Positions 1-8,373 of a DNA stretch of 64,000 bases are shown one piece after another. The stretch is taken from contig REEB01000132.1 of assembly GCA_007695295.1 (NCBI GenBank), forward strand, positions 1-64,000. The letters are read 5' to 3'. Origin of the DNA: Puniceicoccaceae bacterium (lineage in GTDB: Bacteria; Verrucomicrobiota; Verrucomicrobiia; Opitutales; Opitutaceae). Under the pieces are notes generated by a model. The model was not told the origin of the DNA, did no database searches, and was given only the letters and a program-made list of their open reading frames with translations. The position numbers and the translations under genes are program-made. How positions within the stretch are numbered: position 1 is the first letter of the stretch; every line of letters begins with the position of its first letter.

Positions 1-2814
1 GGGGAGGGGGGGGGTGGTTGGGGGGGATGGGTGGGCGGGAAGGGTGGGTTCGGCCCGGGCGAGCCAGGCATAGGCTTGGAGGAGGCGGAAGAAGTCGCGC
101 AGCTTGTCGAGGGCGATGGCTTGCGGACTGGGCGGCGGAGGCGGAGACGGGTCCTTCGGATCCGACTCGAAACGGTGGTCAAGGCCCCGCCAGTAGGCCT
201 GGAAGGTTTCGGTGAACCCGGGGATGAGAGCCTTGGCGCCGGCGCGGTCAAGGCAGTGGGCAAGCTCCCTTTCCACGATGGCGCTGGCGTTTTCAGCGAA
301 GGCGGGGTCGCAGTCGGCCGTGCGGTCGGCAAAGTGCAGGTCGGGATTGCCGAGGTAGACTTGGAGCAGCTCCATGAGTTTGTAGGCGAAGCGGCCCTTG
401 AGGGCCTCTTGGTGGCGAAGCAACTGCTCAAGAAAGGTGAGGCCGGAGGCGGCATCCCCTGAGTCGGCCGCCCACTTGGCGCCCCAGTGAACCTGCTCGC
501 CGGAGCGCTTGAAGATGGAGACGGCGACGGCTCCGCGGCGGTAGTCGGCCTTGGCCCGTTTTTCGGCAAGGCGGGCGGAGCGGACGAGATCCTGAAGGGG
601 GGAGCGGGCGTGGCCGATGGCGATGCCCGCGGAGACATCGGCCCGCGGTCCGGGGACGATGACGTCGTATTTGAGCGGTTCGCCGGCGAGGGCTCCACCC
701 TGCGCGAGATCCTCGTGGAGCCGGAGGAAGCCTCGCTGGCTTGTGGCGAAGAGCTTTTTGCCATCAACCGGCGTGCCGTCATGGGCATTCCAATACCGGG
801 TGAGCGAAGCGAGCCGGTCGCCCTCGCCGCGGAAGGCGGCCCGCAGATCGGCCGCGCAGGCAAGGGCCTGGTCGGCCGGGAGGAGGGCGAGGACATCGTC
901 GCCGCCGGCGTAGATGAGGCGGCCGTTGTGGGCCTCGACGATGCGGCTGGCCGCGTAGAGGCCGAAGTTGGCGAGGGCTTCGGAGAACTGGAGGTGGAAG
1001 GACGGGTTGAGCGGGCGGGGGGCGTCGAGGAATTCACCGGCCGTGATGGAGCCGTCGGCGGGGAGGTTTTCCTCGAAGTACTTCACGGCCTTCGGGTGGA
1101 GCTGGCTGCGCAGTGGCGGGGTCTTTTCACCGGAGATCCATTTCCCCATTTCGTCGCCGTCAAGGGCGAGGGCGGCGATGTAGCCCGGGCCTTCGTCGTC
1201 CGCATCCTTGCCGGATTCCGTGGAGAAAGGAAGACCCTTGGCGAGCTGATGGGTGTCCGGCATGCGGAAGTCCTCCTTCCTGAAGCCATAGGTGGGCTGG
1301 AGGTAGGCGAGGTGCCAGAAGCGCTTGACGAGGGTGAGGGCGCCGAGGCGTTCGTTGGCCCGGAGGAGGTTGGGGTTGTCATCTCCGAGGCATTTGGAAA
1401 GATCCCGGGCGGCTTCGGCATCTTCGGGAACCATGAGGACGATCTCCTCCTTGCCGGTGAGCTGGTCTTTTTCGCGGTCCTTGCCGAACTCCCAGCGGGG
1501 AACTTCGCCCCAGGCGTCGAAGAGCCGGGTGTTTTTGGCCGCATCCAGGGCCCAGCTCAGGAGGGAGAAAATGACCGGCCAGGCGGTGGCGCTGTTGGTC
1601 ATGCCGTAGCCGGTGTGATGGCCGTTCGGGATCGAAGACCACATGCGGCGGAGGCGGTCGAGAGCGGCGAGGGAGGCATGGGGCCCGCCATTGGCGTTGT
1701 CGGGCAGGTGATCTTTGCCCCAGGACTCGGCTTCCTCGATGGTGACAGGCAGGGGCAGGGTGCGCCAGGCAATCTCAAGGGTGGCTTCGAGTTGGGGCCG
1801 GAGGCGTTCGGGGTGGAAGGCACCGGGGCCGAGATCGGCATGCTTCAGCGGTGCCAGGGTATCGGATACGGATTTGCCGATATCGAGCAGGGCTTGACGG
1901 ACGGTAGACTCAAGGTGGCGGGCAAAGGATTCAGCCTCCGAAGCGGGCAGGAGCGCGAGGAATCGGTTGGGCAGGCTGGGGAGGAGAAAGTGCTGGCGGC
2001 TGCGGCCTTGGTCGCGCCAGAGCTGGTTCCAGAGGGTTTCCTTTTGGTCGGAGCGGACCCGGCCCTGCTGGTAGATGTCCCGCAGTTGCAGGTCGATGAG
2101 GGGCTGGCCCCAAACGCTCGGGAAGAGAACGTGGTCGGGGCCGAAGGTCTTGGCGATCGCACCGAGCGCGGTCGAGGCCAGGTAACTGAGCAAGTAGGAG
2201 CCGCTCCAGAGGTCGCCGATGCGGCGGGCGGCCTCGATGAGGGGCTGGACCGGACCGATCGAGAACAGGAGGAGGGCGGGGCGGTTCTGCGGATCGCGGT
2301 CGAGGCAGCCCTGAAAGGCGGAGGTCAGCCCCATGTGGTTCCAGATGGTATGGTCGGGGATGCGGGTGTCGGCGGGAAAGAAAGCGAGGGCGGGGGCGTG
2401 CTCCGGCGCCCATTGGCGCCAGAAGCGCCAGCGGGCGATGAAGTCGGTGCGGACGTCCGACTCATCAAGGTGGGTGCGGTTGCCTTGGGAAATTTCATCA
2501 ATGAGATCGGCGGTGAGGCGCTGGTCCGAGCGGTAGGAGAGGGAGCCGTCGAGGGGGTGGTGAAAAGGGTTTTCCCGGGCATCGAAAGGCGCCACGAGCT
2601 TGCCCGCGTGAGGAAACGAGAGGCGGTCGGCGGCGGAAGCCTGGAAGTCGGCCTCCTTGTCATAATACTCCTGTTCGTCCAACTGCTCCTTGAGGCGGAG
2701 AGCCAAAGCGCGGAGTTCGTGGTTCGGGATGTCGAGGGCTTTGCCGGGATTGTCGTGAAGAAAGGCGTCGAGCTTGCGGCGCCAGTAGGTGGAGTTTGAA
2801 TCAGTGGTGCTCAT
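1..2814 (-). CDS. cas10: Type III-B CRISPR-associated protein Cas10/Cmr2, C-terminus cut by window edge
   Basis: Large subunit of a type III effector complex. In this family target RNA binding activates the palm domain to make cyclic oligoadenylates. I translated 938 codons that stay open to base 1. Residues 20-21 are an HD pair in the context FLHDNPGKAL, as in Cmr2 N-termini. Residues about 551-559 read LDGDEMGKW, and residues 637-640 are the cyclase motif GGDD in YAGGDDVLALLP, so cyclase activity looks intact. The C-terminus is Pro-rich where it crosses G9 and G7 runs on the plus strand. The start ATG overlaps the stop of the upstream CARF gene as ATGA. Other cmr genes, if present, lie left of the window. 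The Cmr2 subtype call rests on these motif contexts. Confidence 0.9.
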   Translation of the reverse strand, partial: MSTTDSNSTYWRRKLDAFLHDNPGKALDIPNHELRALALRLKEQLDEQEYYDKEADFQASAADRLSFPHAGKLVAPFDARENPFHHPLDGSLSYRSDQRLTADLIDEISQGNRTHLDESDVRTDFIARWRFWRQWAPEHAPALAFFPADTRIPDHTIWNHMGLTSAFQGCLDRDPQNRPALLLFSIGPVQPLIEAARRIGDLWSGSYLLSYLASTALGAIAKTFGPDHVLFPSVWGQPLIDLQLRDIYQQGRVRSDQKETLWNQLWRDQGRSRQHFLLPSLPNRFLALLPASEAESFARHLESTVRQALLDIGKSVSDTLAPLKHADLGPGAFHPERLRPQLEATLEIAWRTLPLPVTIEEAESWGKDHLPDNANGGPHASLAALDRLRRMWSSIPNGHHTGYGMTNSATAWPVIFSLLSWALDAAKNTRLFDAWGEVPRWEFGKDREKDQLTGKEEIVLMVPEDAEAARDLSKCLGDDNPNLLRANERLGALTLVKRFWHLAYLQPTYGFRKEDFRMPDTHQLAKGLPFSTESGKDADDEGPGYIAALALDGDEMGKWISGEKTPPLRSQLHPKAVKYFEENLPADGSITAGEFLDAPRPLNPSFHLQFSEALANFGLYAASRIVEAHNGRLIYAGGDDVLALLPADQALACAADLRAAFRGEGDRLASLTRYWNAHDGTPVDGKKLFATSQRGFLRLHEDLAQGGALAGEPLKYDVIVPGPRADVSAGIAIGHARSPLQDLVRSARLAEKRAKADYRRGAVAVSIFKRSGEQVHWGAKWAADSGDAASGLTFLEQLLRHQEALKGRFAYKLMELLQVYLGNPDLHFADRTADCDPAFAENASAIVERELAHCLDRAGAKALIPGFTETFQAYWRGLDHRFESDPKDPSPPPPPSPQAIALDKLRDFFRLLQAYAWLARAEPTLPAHPSPPTTPPLP

Positions 2815-3989
2815 GGCCTGTCGGCGGTGGTGGGGTGGTTCTGATTGAGGGTGAGTTTTTCGGTGGAAATTTGGATGGAGAGGCGGCCCCTGCGAGGCAC
2901 GAGGCGGTCGATGGCGACGGGGTCGATGCCGGCGGATTTCATCTTGTTGCGGATGGAACTGAGGAGCCGCCGGGCGTCCTCCTCGGTGGCGTTGCCGGAG
3001 TCGAGGACGGGAGCGACCCAGGAGGGAGGAACCTGGGGATGGTTGTGGCGGGCGGCTTCCTGCTTGAGGTCGTCGGCCTCCAGATGGTTGAGCGAGGGGA
3101 GCGGGCCGGTGTGGTCGAGGACGCGGCGGGCAAACCAGAGGTAGAGGGCGTATTCGCGGGGCGAAAGCTGGATCGGGAGGTGATTGACCCGGAGCTGCCC
3201 GCCGGCGGGTGTGAACTCGATGGATACCTCGCGATCGAGATCGAGGGCGCGGGAGCGAAGCTGGTCCATCAGGCGGAGGTAACTGCCGGGGTGGCGGTTG
3301 AGCTCCTTGCGGAAGAGGTAGCGCAGGGGAACAAAAGGCACCTCGGCCAGCTCGACGCAGGCTTGGTGGCTGTTGAGGGGATCGTCGGTGTCGGGATGGA
3401 CAAACGTGCCGGGGCAACCCGGAAAGAAAAAACCGGGGACACGGTCCCACGGATCGCTCACGAGGACATGCGTCATGCGGTCGTGGGCGCGGCCCAGGAG
3501 GGTGAGCACGCTGTGGAGGAGGGCACCGGCGGTTTTGCGGCCGCCCGCCATGGAGGCGATGACGCGAATCTGGTCGTTTTCGGTGAAAGCGCGGAGGGTT
3601 TCGAGGAGGTATTCGGCGACGGCGCAGTTGTCGGCCTGGGTGCGGATGTCTTCGAGGTCGGCGGAGCGGTCGGCATTGGGCAGGATGCGGATGCAGTCGT
3701 CGATGGGGCCGAAGCGGATCGAATTGCGGAGGTCGCTGCCGGCCTCTGCCTCCAGGTGATCGAGAAAAGCCGCCCAGGTTCCGCGAGTGAAGAAAGCGTC
3801 CCGGAGCAGGCGTGCACCTGTCGCCGTAGTGAGAACGACGATACGATCAGGCACCAGCGGAGGATCCTCCTGGAGGAGGGCGAAAACGGTCTCGGTGAGG
3901 ACGGCGGGGCTGAGGCCGACCAACGCGATGAGGACGTTTTCCGGTTCCCGATTGCGGAGGTGTGGGGCGGCTCGGGGTTTCGATGGCAT
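2811..3989 (-). CDS. CARF-domain CRISPR protein, Cas_NE0113 family (putative ring nuclease or cOA effector)
   Basis: A 392-residue protein. Residues about 18-38 (NVLIALVGLSPAVLTETVFA) match the opening strand and Ser/Thr-rich loop of the NE0113 CRISPR family, and a SMAGGRKTAG segment near residue 140 fits a CARF ligand pocket. The C-terminal third (SPREYALYLWFARR onward, with a basic stretch near the end) looks like a winged-helix extension. CARF proteins bind the cyclic oligoadenylates made by Cas10, and members of this family have been annotated as ring nucleases. It overlaps cas10 by 4 bp, which supports translational coupling. I chose the ATG at 3989; an upstream in-frame extension to 4157 looks non-coding. 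Whether it degrades cOA or acts as an effector cannot be read from sequence. Confidence 0.82.
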   Translation of the reverse strand: MPSKPRAAPHLRNREPENVLIALVGLSPAVLTETVFALLQEDPPLVPDRIVVLTTATGARLLRDAFFTRGTWAAFLDHLEAEAGSDLRNSIRFGPIDDCIRILPNADRSADLEDIRTQADNCAVAEYLLETLRAFTENDQIRVIASMAGGRKTAGALLHSVLTLLGRAHDRMTHVLVSDPWDRVPGFFFPGCPGTFVHPDTDDPLNSHQACVELAEVPFVPLRYLFRKELNRHPGSYLRLMDQLRSRALDLDREVSIEFTPAGGQLRVNHLPIQLSPREYALYLWFARRVLDHTGPLPSLNHLEADDLKQEAARHNHPQVPPSWVAPVLDSGNATEEDARRLLSSIRNKMKSAGIDPVAIDRLVPRRGRLSIQISTEKLTLNQNHPTTADRP

Positions 3990-4093
3990 GGCGAAGGAGA
4001 AAACGCGGGCTGATTCGAAATGCGAGCAGATTGACGTCCGGGGACGTCGGCGAGCGGTGGAGGAGAAGGGTTCGAAGGAGGAGTGAGGGGCAA

Positions 4094-4109
4094 CCCCGCG
4101 TTCGCGGGG
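4094..4109. repeat. Perfect short palindrome (hairpin) upstream of the CARF gene
   Basis: CCCCGCG-TT-CGCGGGG is a perfect inverted repeat, flanked by CAA and TTG that almost extend the stem. It lies about 105 bases upstream of the CARF gene start, so it could sit in that gene's leader. It is a single copy and not an array unit. Confidence 0.6.
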
Positions 4110-4149
4110 CAGTTGGGTGACCCCCCGGTCGCGGGATGAGAAAAGCAGG

Positions 4150-4166
4150 GGGAGCATCTTGCTCCC
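4150..4166. repeat. Short hairpin GGGAGCA/TGCTCCC
   Basis: A 7-bp perfect stem with a 3-base loop. No T-run follows on either strand, so it is not a canonical terminator. Together with the hairpin at 4094-4109 it could structure the leader of the CRISPR transcript. Confidence 0.5.
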
Positions 4167-4259
4167 GTGCGGTGGGTGTAAAGGGTCCGCCTTCGCCGCA
4201 AGCGGACTCCGGCGTGACAGCCCTCACCCTCCACGCACCCCCGAGCGAGGGTTGGAAGC

Positions 4260-4325
4260 CCCGCCGTCTGACGATGTCGGCTACGGCTGGCGACTGGAAT
4301 GTAGCCGCCGAGGTGACGAGGCGGG
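4260..4325. repeat. Imperfect 25-bp inverted repeat, REP/MITE-like unit
   Basis: The left arm at 4260-4284 (CCCGCC...CGGCTAC) and right arm at 4301-4325 (GTAGCCG...GGCGGG) pair at 17 of 25 positions, best at both ends. A 16-base centre separates them. This shape resembles extragenic palindromic elements. No second clear copy was found in this window, so dispersal is unproven. Confidence 0.45.
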
Positions 4326-4814
4326 AAGAGGGAGGTCGCCAGGGAGGCTGGCTGGGATGGGGTTTGAGGGCTCAGATTTCACTTCGCGTCAGCGATCCTG
4401 GCAGTGGGGAACTGAGTGGAGGAAAACGAATACGGAAATGAAACACGACATCGATACCCGGTGGGTAACCACTCCCGCCCGCGAACGTTTGGCAGCCGCT
4501 CGGAAGCGAACATTGCGCAGCGTTCCCGCAAGGGGCGCACGAACCATGCGAAGCGAGTGCCGAAGCCGGCCTTATGGAATCCCGAAATTCTGATGATGGT
4601 CCAGGTCTTCCTGATCGTGATTTGGCGGGCGGCACAGACACGCACGCAGTAAGACGCGGCCGGCAGGGCCGTGCGGTCCATGTGTGTGGAGGCCGGGCCG
4701 GGATCCGAGAGCGGGGCAGAGTCGGCGCCGGTTGAGGACGTCAGCTACGAAATGGACGGACCAGGGGGGCTGACATTTGACGGCCGTTACGAGGGGGTAG
4801 GCGGTCCGGGCTGA

Positions 4815-6887
4815 TCAGGAGATGGAGGCTTCGGCGGGTTCGGGGTCGGTCCATTTACCGTTTTCGCGGATGAGTTCGATGAGGCGGTCAACTGCTTCGG
4901 CGGTAGGAATGTGGTATTGGACGCAGGTTTTGCCGACGTAGAGGTTGACCCGGCCGGGGGCGCCGCCGACGTAGCCGAAATCGGCGTCGGCCATTTCGCC
5001 CGGGCCATTCACGATGCAGCCCATGATGGCGATTTTGACGCCCTTGAGATGGCCGGTGCGCTCGCGGATGCGCTGGGTGGTGGTCTGGAGATCGAAGAGG
5101 GTGCGGCCGCAGCTCGGGCAGGCCACGAATTCGGTCTTGCTGATGCGGGCGCCGGCCCCTTGCAGGAGATTGTAGGCGAGGCGGACGGCGCGGGCGGGAT
5201 CATTTTCGGTTTCGACGCTGAGGATATCGCCGAGGCCGTCGCAGAGCAGACTGCCGGAGAGAAGGCTGCCGTCGAGCAGCGAGGAAAGAAAGTCGTGGGC
5301 CGGGGCGAGGAGACTGCCCGGGGCATGGCGGATCCAGAGCGGAACGGCAAGGCCGGCGGCGGCCAGCTTTTCGGCGAGGAGCCGGTAGCGGCCGACGGGG
5401 TGGAGGTCGAGCGGCGCGGCCGGGGCGGCGGGGCTGAAGTCGAGGGTGGCGAGCAGCCTGCCGGCGGCGGCGCCGTGCCAGCGGGAGAGGGTTTGATCGC
5501 TGATCCCGTCGAGGTCGGCGGCAGGGATGGCGGGTGCGAACAGGCAGTTGCGGCGTCCCGCGAGGTCGGCGAAAGCGAGCGTCGCCTCCGGATCGGCGGG
5601 TTGGTGGGTGCGGAGAAGAAGCAGCGGCCCCCCCGCGGCGACGATGAAATGCTCGAGGGCATCGGCGGGAAGCCGCGGGCCGCAATCGAGAACGACAAGA
5701 GGAGCGACGGCGCGCACCTCGGGCAGGAGTGGTAAGAGGGCGTCGCCATCGGCGGGGGAGCGGAGGGAGAAAATGAGGCCTTCCGGCGACGTGTCCTTGA
5801 GACGGGCAAGAGCGGCGAGAGCGGCGCGCAGCGGTTGGGGGTCCGGAGATGGCAGGGGGGCGGGGACGAGTACCCGCGGGGGTTGGTCGCCGCCTGCGCC
5901 GCAGTCCGGGGCCAGCTCGACCGGGGCGGTGGAGCGGCGGGTGAAGACATAGGGATCGATGCCGTCCGGGTCGGGCGAAGCGGCGGTGGGGGGCTCTTCC
6001 CGCCAGGCGCGGGTGATCCGGTCGGCCAGTCGTCGGGCGACCGGGATTTCGTAGACCGAATCCTCGGTCAGACTGACGCGGATGGTGTCGCCGAGGCCGT
6101 CGAGGAGAAGGCTGCCGATGCCGACGGCGCTCTTGATGCGGCCGTCCTCGCCGTCACCGGCCTCGGTGACGCCGAGGTGGAGCGGATAGTCCATGCCGGC
6201 TTCGTCCATCTTGGCCACGAGCAGGCGGTAAGCCTGGATCATGACCTTGGGATTGCTGGCCTTCATGGAGAGAATGATGTCGTGAAAGCCGTGGGACTCG
6301 GCGATGCGGATAAACTCGAGGGCGGACTCGACCATGCCGAGGGGAGTGTCCCCGTAGCGGTTCATGATCCGGTCGGAGAGCGAGCCGTGGTTGGTGCCGA
6401 TGCGGAGACTGCGGCCGAGTTCGCGGCAGCGGAGGACGAGGGGGGAGAACGCCTCGTGAAGCCGCTCCAGTTCTTCCGCGTACTCGGAATCCGAATACTC
6501 ACGGACGGCGAACTTCTTCCGGTCGGCGTAGTTGCCGGGATTGATCCGGACCTTTTCGACATGTTCGACCGCTTCCATGGCGGCGGAGGGGAGGAAGTGG
6601 ATGTCCGCCACCAGCGGCACCCGGATGCGGGCCTCGTCGAGCCGGCGGCGGATTTCGCGCAAGGCGCGGGCGGCGGAGGGATTGGGGGCGGTGATGCGGA
6701 CGATTTCGCAGCCGGCCTCGGCGAGGGCGATGGACTGGGCGACGGTGGCGGCGACGTCCTTGGTGTCCGTCGTCGTCATGGACTGGATACGAACCGGATT
6801 CATGCCCCCGAGGCCGACGGAACCGACCATGACCTCGCGGGTGGGCCGGCGGAGGGATTGGTAGCGCGAGCGGCAGTAGGGCTGCAT
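4815..6887 (-). CDS. ispG: 4-hydroxy-3-methylbut-2-enyl diphosphate synthase (flavodoxin), large-insert form
   Basis: Penultimate MEP-pathway enzyme; reductively converts MEcPP to HMBPP with a [4Fe-4S] cluster. The protein is 690 residues, much longer than the roughly 370-residue E. coli form. An N-terminal TIM-barrel half (QSMTTTDTKD, then KVRINPGNYADRKKF) is separated by about 270 extra residues from the cluster domain (CPSCGR, then GCIVNGPGEM). This is the layout known from Chlamydiae and plants. The ATG at 6887 gives a start just before the barrel. It is the last gene of the uppS-cdsA-dxr-rseP-ispG run, 13 bp after rseP. Confidence 0.96.
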   Translation of the reverse strand: MQPYCRSRYQSLRRPTREVMVGSVGLGGMNPVRIQSMTTTDTKDVAATVAQSIALAEAGCEIVRITAPNPSAARALREIRRRLDEARIRVPLVADIHFLPSAAMEAVEHVEKVRINPGNYADRKKFAVREYSDSEYAEELERLHEAFSPLVLRCRELGRSLRIGTNHGSLSDRIMNRYGDTPLGMVESALEFIRIAESHGFHDIILSMKASNPKVMIQAYRLLVAKMDEAGMDYPLHLGVTEAGDGEDGRIKSAVGIGSLLLDGLGDTIRVSLTEDSVYEIPVARRLADRITRAWREEPPTAASPDPDGIDPYVFTRRSTAPVELAPDCGAGGDQPPRVLVPAPLPSPDPQPLRAALAALARLKDTSPEGLIFSLRSPADGDALLPLLPEVRAVAPLVVLDCGPRLPADALEHFIVAAGGPLLLLRTHQPADPEATLAFADLAGRRNCLFAPAIPAADLDGISDQTLSRWHGAAAGRLLATLDFSPAAPAAPLDLHPVGRYRLLAEKLAAAGLAVPLWIRHAPGSLLAPAHDFLSSLLDGSLLSGSLLCDGLGDILSVETENDPARAVRLAYNLLQGAGARISKTEFVACPSCGRTLFDLQTTTQRIRERTGHLKGVKIAIMGCIVNGPGEMADADFGYVGGAPGRVNLYVGKTCVQYHIPTAEAVDRLIELIRENGKWTDPEPAEASIS

Positions 6888-6900
6888 GGGCGCGGGTTGT

Positions 6901-8364
6901 TTACTCGGCCGGCTGCTCGACCGGTTGCTCAAACTGCGGGCGGACCTGGTTTTCGCGGAATTCGCGCTCCGCGCGGGAGTCGCCGACCCAGCGGGTGATA
7001 TCGTTGAAACTGACGTAGAGCATGAGGCCGAGCAGCATGACCATGAAAGCGCCCTGGGTGCCGGCGATGAAATTCTGGGGCAGAGGCCGGCGAAAGAGTT
7101 TGGAGAGGGTGGCGAAAAGCATGTGGCCGCCGTCGAGGACCGGAATGGGCAGCAGGTTGAGGAGGGCGAGATTGACATTGATGAGGATGGTCACCCAGAG
7201 CAGGAGCCGGAGGTCGATCTGCGACGTGAGGTAGAGCACCCGGGCGATGCCGGGCGGGCCGCTCATGTGTTGAAAACCGAGGTCGGAGGAAGGATTGATG
7301 AGGCCGGAGAGGACGCGCCAAGTGATGGTGAGATGGTTGGCGAGCTGGGTGAACGGATCGATGCGCACGAGGGTGGTTTCGAAAAGGAAGTCGATCCCCA
7401 GGCTGGGTACGGTCGGCCCGTCGCGGGAAACCTGAACCATGGCGGGCGTGAGGGTGACGTCGAGGGACTGGCCGTTGCGCTCCACGGTGAGGACGGAAGG
7501 CTGGTCGGGCGCCTCTTGGAGAAAGTGCTGGAGTTGGAAGCGGGAGTGCAGTGGCCGGTCATTGAGGGAAACGAGCCGGTCGCCGGGTTGGAGACCCGCG
7601 CGGGCGGCGGGGCTGTTGGCATGGAGCTGGCCGACCACGAGCGGCTCCTGGGCGGTGATGCCGATGCGGCGGACCCGGTTTTCACCCGAGACGATGGGGT
7701 GCAGCTCGACCTCGAGGCGTTCGCCTTCGCGCTCGATTTCGAGCAGAGTGCGGGGTTGGCCGGTTTGGTCGCGCCCGGTGCTGGCGACGAGGGTTTGCAG
7801 AAGACTGTTCCAGTCGTGGACGGAGCGGCCGTCGATGGAGAGGATGCGGTCGCCGACCTGGAGGCCGGCGCGGGCGGCGGGGCTGGTGACTTCGGTGCCA
7901 TCGGCCAGGGTGAGGGTATCGGTGACAAAGCCGACACTGGTGGTTTGCTGGACCGCGGTGGAGGGGTAGCCAAAGACCCAGATGATGCAGGCGAGCAGGA
8001 AAGCGAAGAAGATATTAAAGACGGCGCCCATGACCGCGACGATCATTTTGGAGGCGTAGGAAATCGGCGGCAATCGGGTGGCGAGCGGACTGTCGCCCTC
8101 GATCCCGCGCATGTCGGCTAGCTGCGGGAGGGCGACATAGCCACCGATCGGAAGCAGGGAAACGCGGTAGTCGACCCCATCACGCCGCCAGCCGAAGAGC
8201 TTGGGGCCGAAGCCGATGGAGAAACGCTCGACATGGAGGCCACGGCGGCGGGCGGCGAGAAAATGGCCCAGCTCGTGAACGAAAATGGAGGCCCCGAAGA
8301 AGAGGATGACCAGGGCGATGGACCAGATATTGCTGAAAAGCGGTGCGAGAGAGTCGGGAGACAT
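6901..8364 (-). CDS. rseP: RIP metalloprotease RseP (site-2 protease)
   Basis: Inner-membrane M50 zinc protease that cleaves transmembrane anti-sigma factors and signal-peptide remnants. The protein is 487 residues. The zinc motif HELGH is at residues 30-34 inside the first membrane segment, and the second motif is LDGG in PVLDGGHM near residue 410. Two PDZ modules lie between them, each with an AARAGLQ(V/P)GDR core, as in E. coli RseP. C-terminal membrane segments follow. It sits between dxr (9 bp) and ispG, the usual place for rseP in envelope operons. Confidence 0.96.
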   Translation of the reverse strand: MSPDSLAPLFSNIWSIALVILFFGASIFVHELGHFLAARRRGLHVERFSIGFGPKLFGWRRDGVDYRVSLLPIGGYVALPQLADMRGIEGDSPLATRLPPISYASKMIVAVMGAVFNIFFAFLLACIIWVFGYPSTAVQQTTSVGFVTDTLTLADGTEVTSPAARAGLQVGDRILSIDGRSVHDWNSLLQTLVASTGRDQTGQPRTLLEIEREGERLEVELHPIVSGENRVRRIGITAQEPLVVGQLHANSPAARAGLQPGDRLVSLNDRPLHSRFQLQHFLQEAPDQPSVLTVERNGQSLDVTLTPAMVQVSRDGPTVPSLGIDFLFETTLVRIDPFTQLANHLTITWRVLSGLINPSSDLGFQHMSGPPGIARVLYLTSQIDLRLLLWVTILINVNLALLNLLPIPVLDGGHMLFATLSKLFRRPLPQNFIAGTQGAFMVMLLGLMLYVSFNDITRWVGDSRAEREFRENQVRPQFEQPVEQPAE

Positions 8365-8373
8365 AGGGTTGGA

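Larger units (their letters stand above)
3990..4814. other. 825-bp region without a recognisable gene, rich in palindromes
   Basis: Lies between the divergent-side start of the CRISPR gene and the end of ispG. Short frames in both strands have no family resemblance I recognise and no consistent codon pattern. It holds two tight hairpins (4094-4109 and 4150-4166) and a larger imperfect palindrome (4260-4325). The segment around 4400-4660 is less GC-rich than its neighbours and could be decayed coding sequence. No evenly spaced direct repeats are present, so it is not a CRISPR array. Confidence 0.6.

Noticed and set aside
487-2799. A 770-codon open frame on the plus strand
   Set aside because: It is antisense to cas10. 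The minus strand there encodes GGDD and HD motifs; the plus-strand product is a Gly/Glu/Val-rich mirror typical of GC-rich antisense frames. Similar long mirrors exist opposite rseP, rpoN, the ClpX-like gene and sufS.
4080-4330. Possible CRISPR array near the cas genes
   Set aside because: The palindromes differ from each other and are not evenly spaced, and no spacer-repeat pattern is visible.
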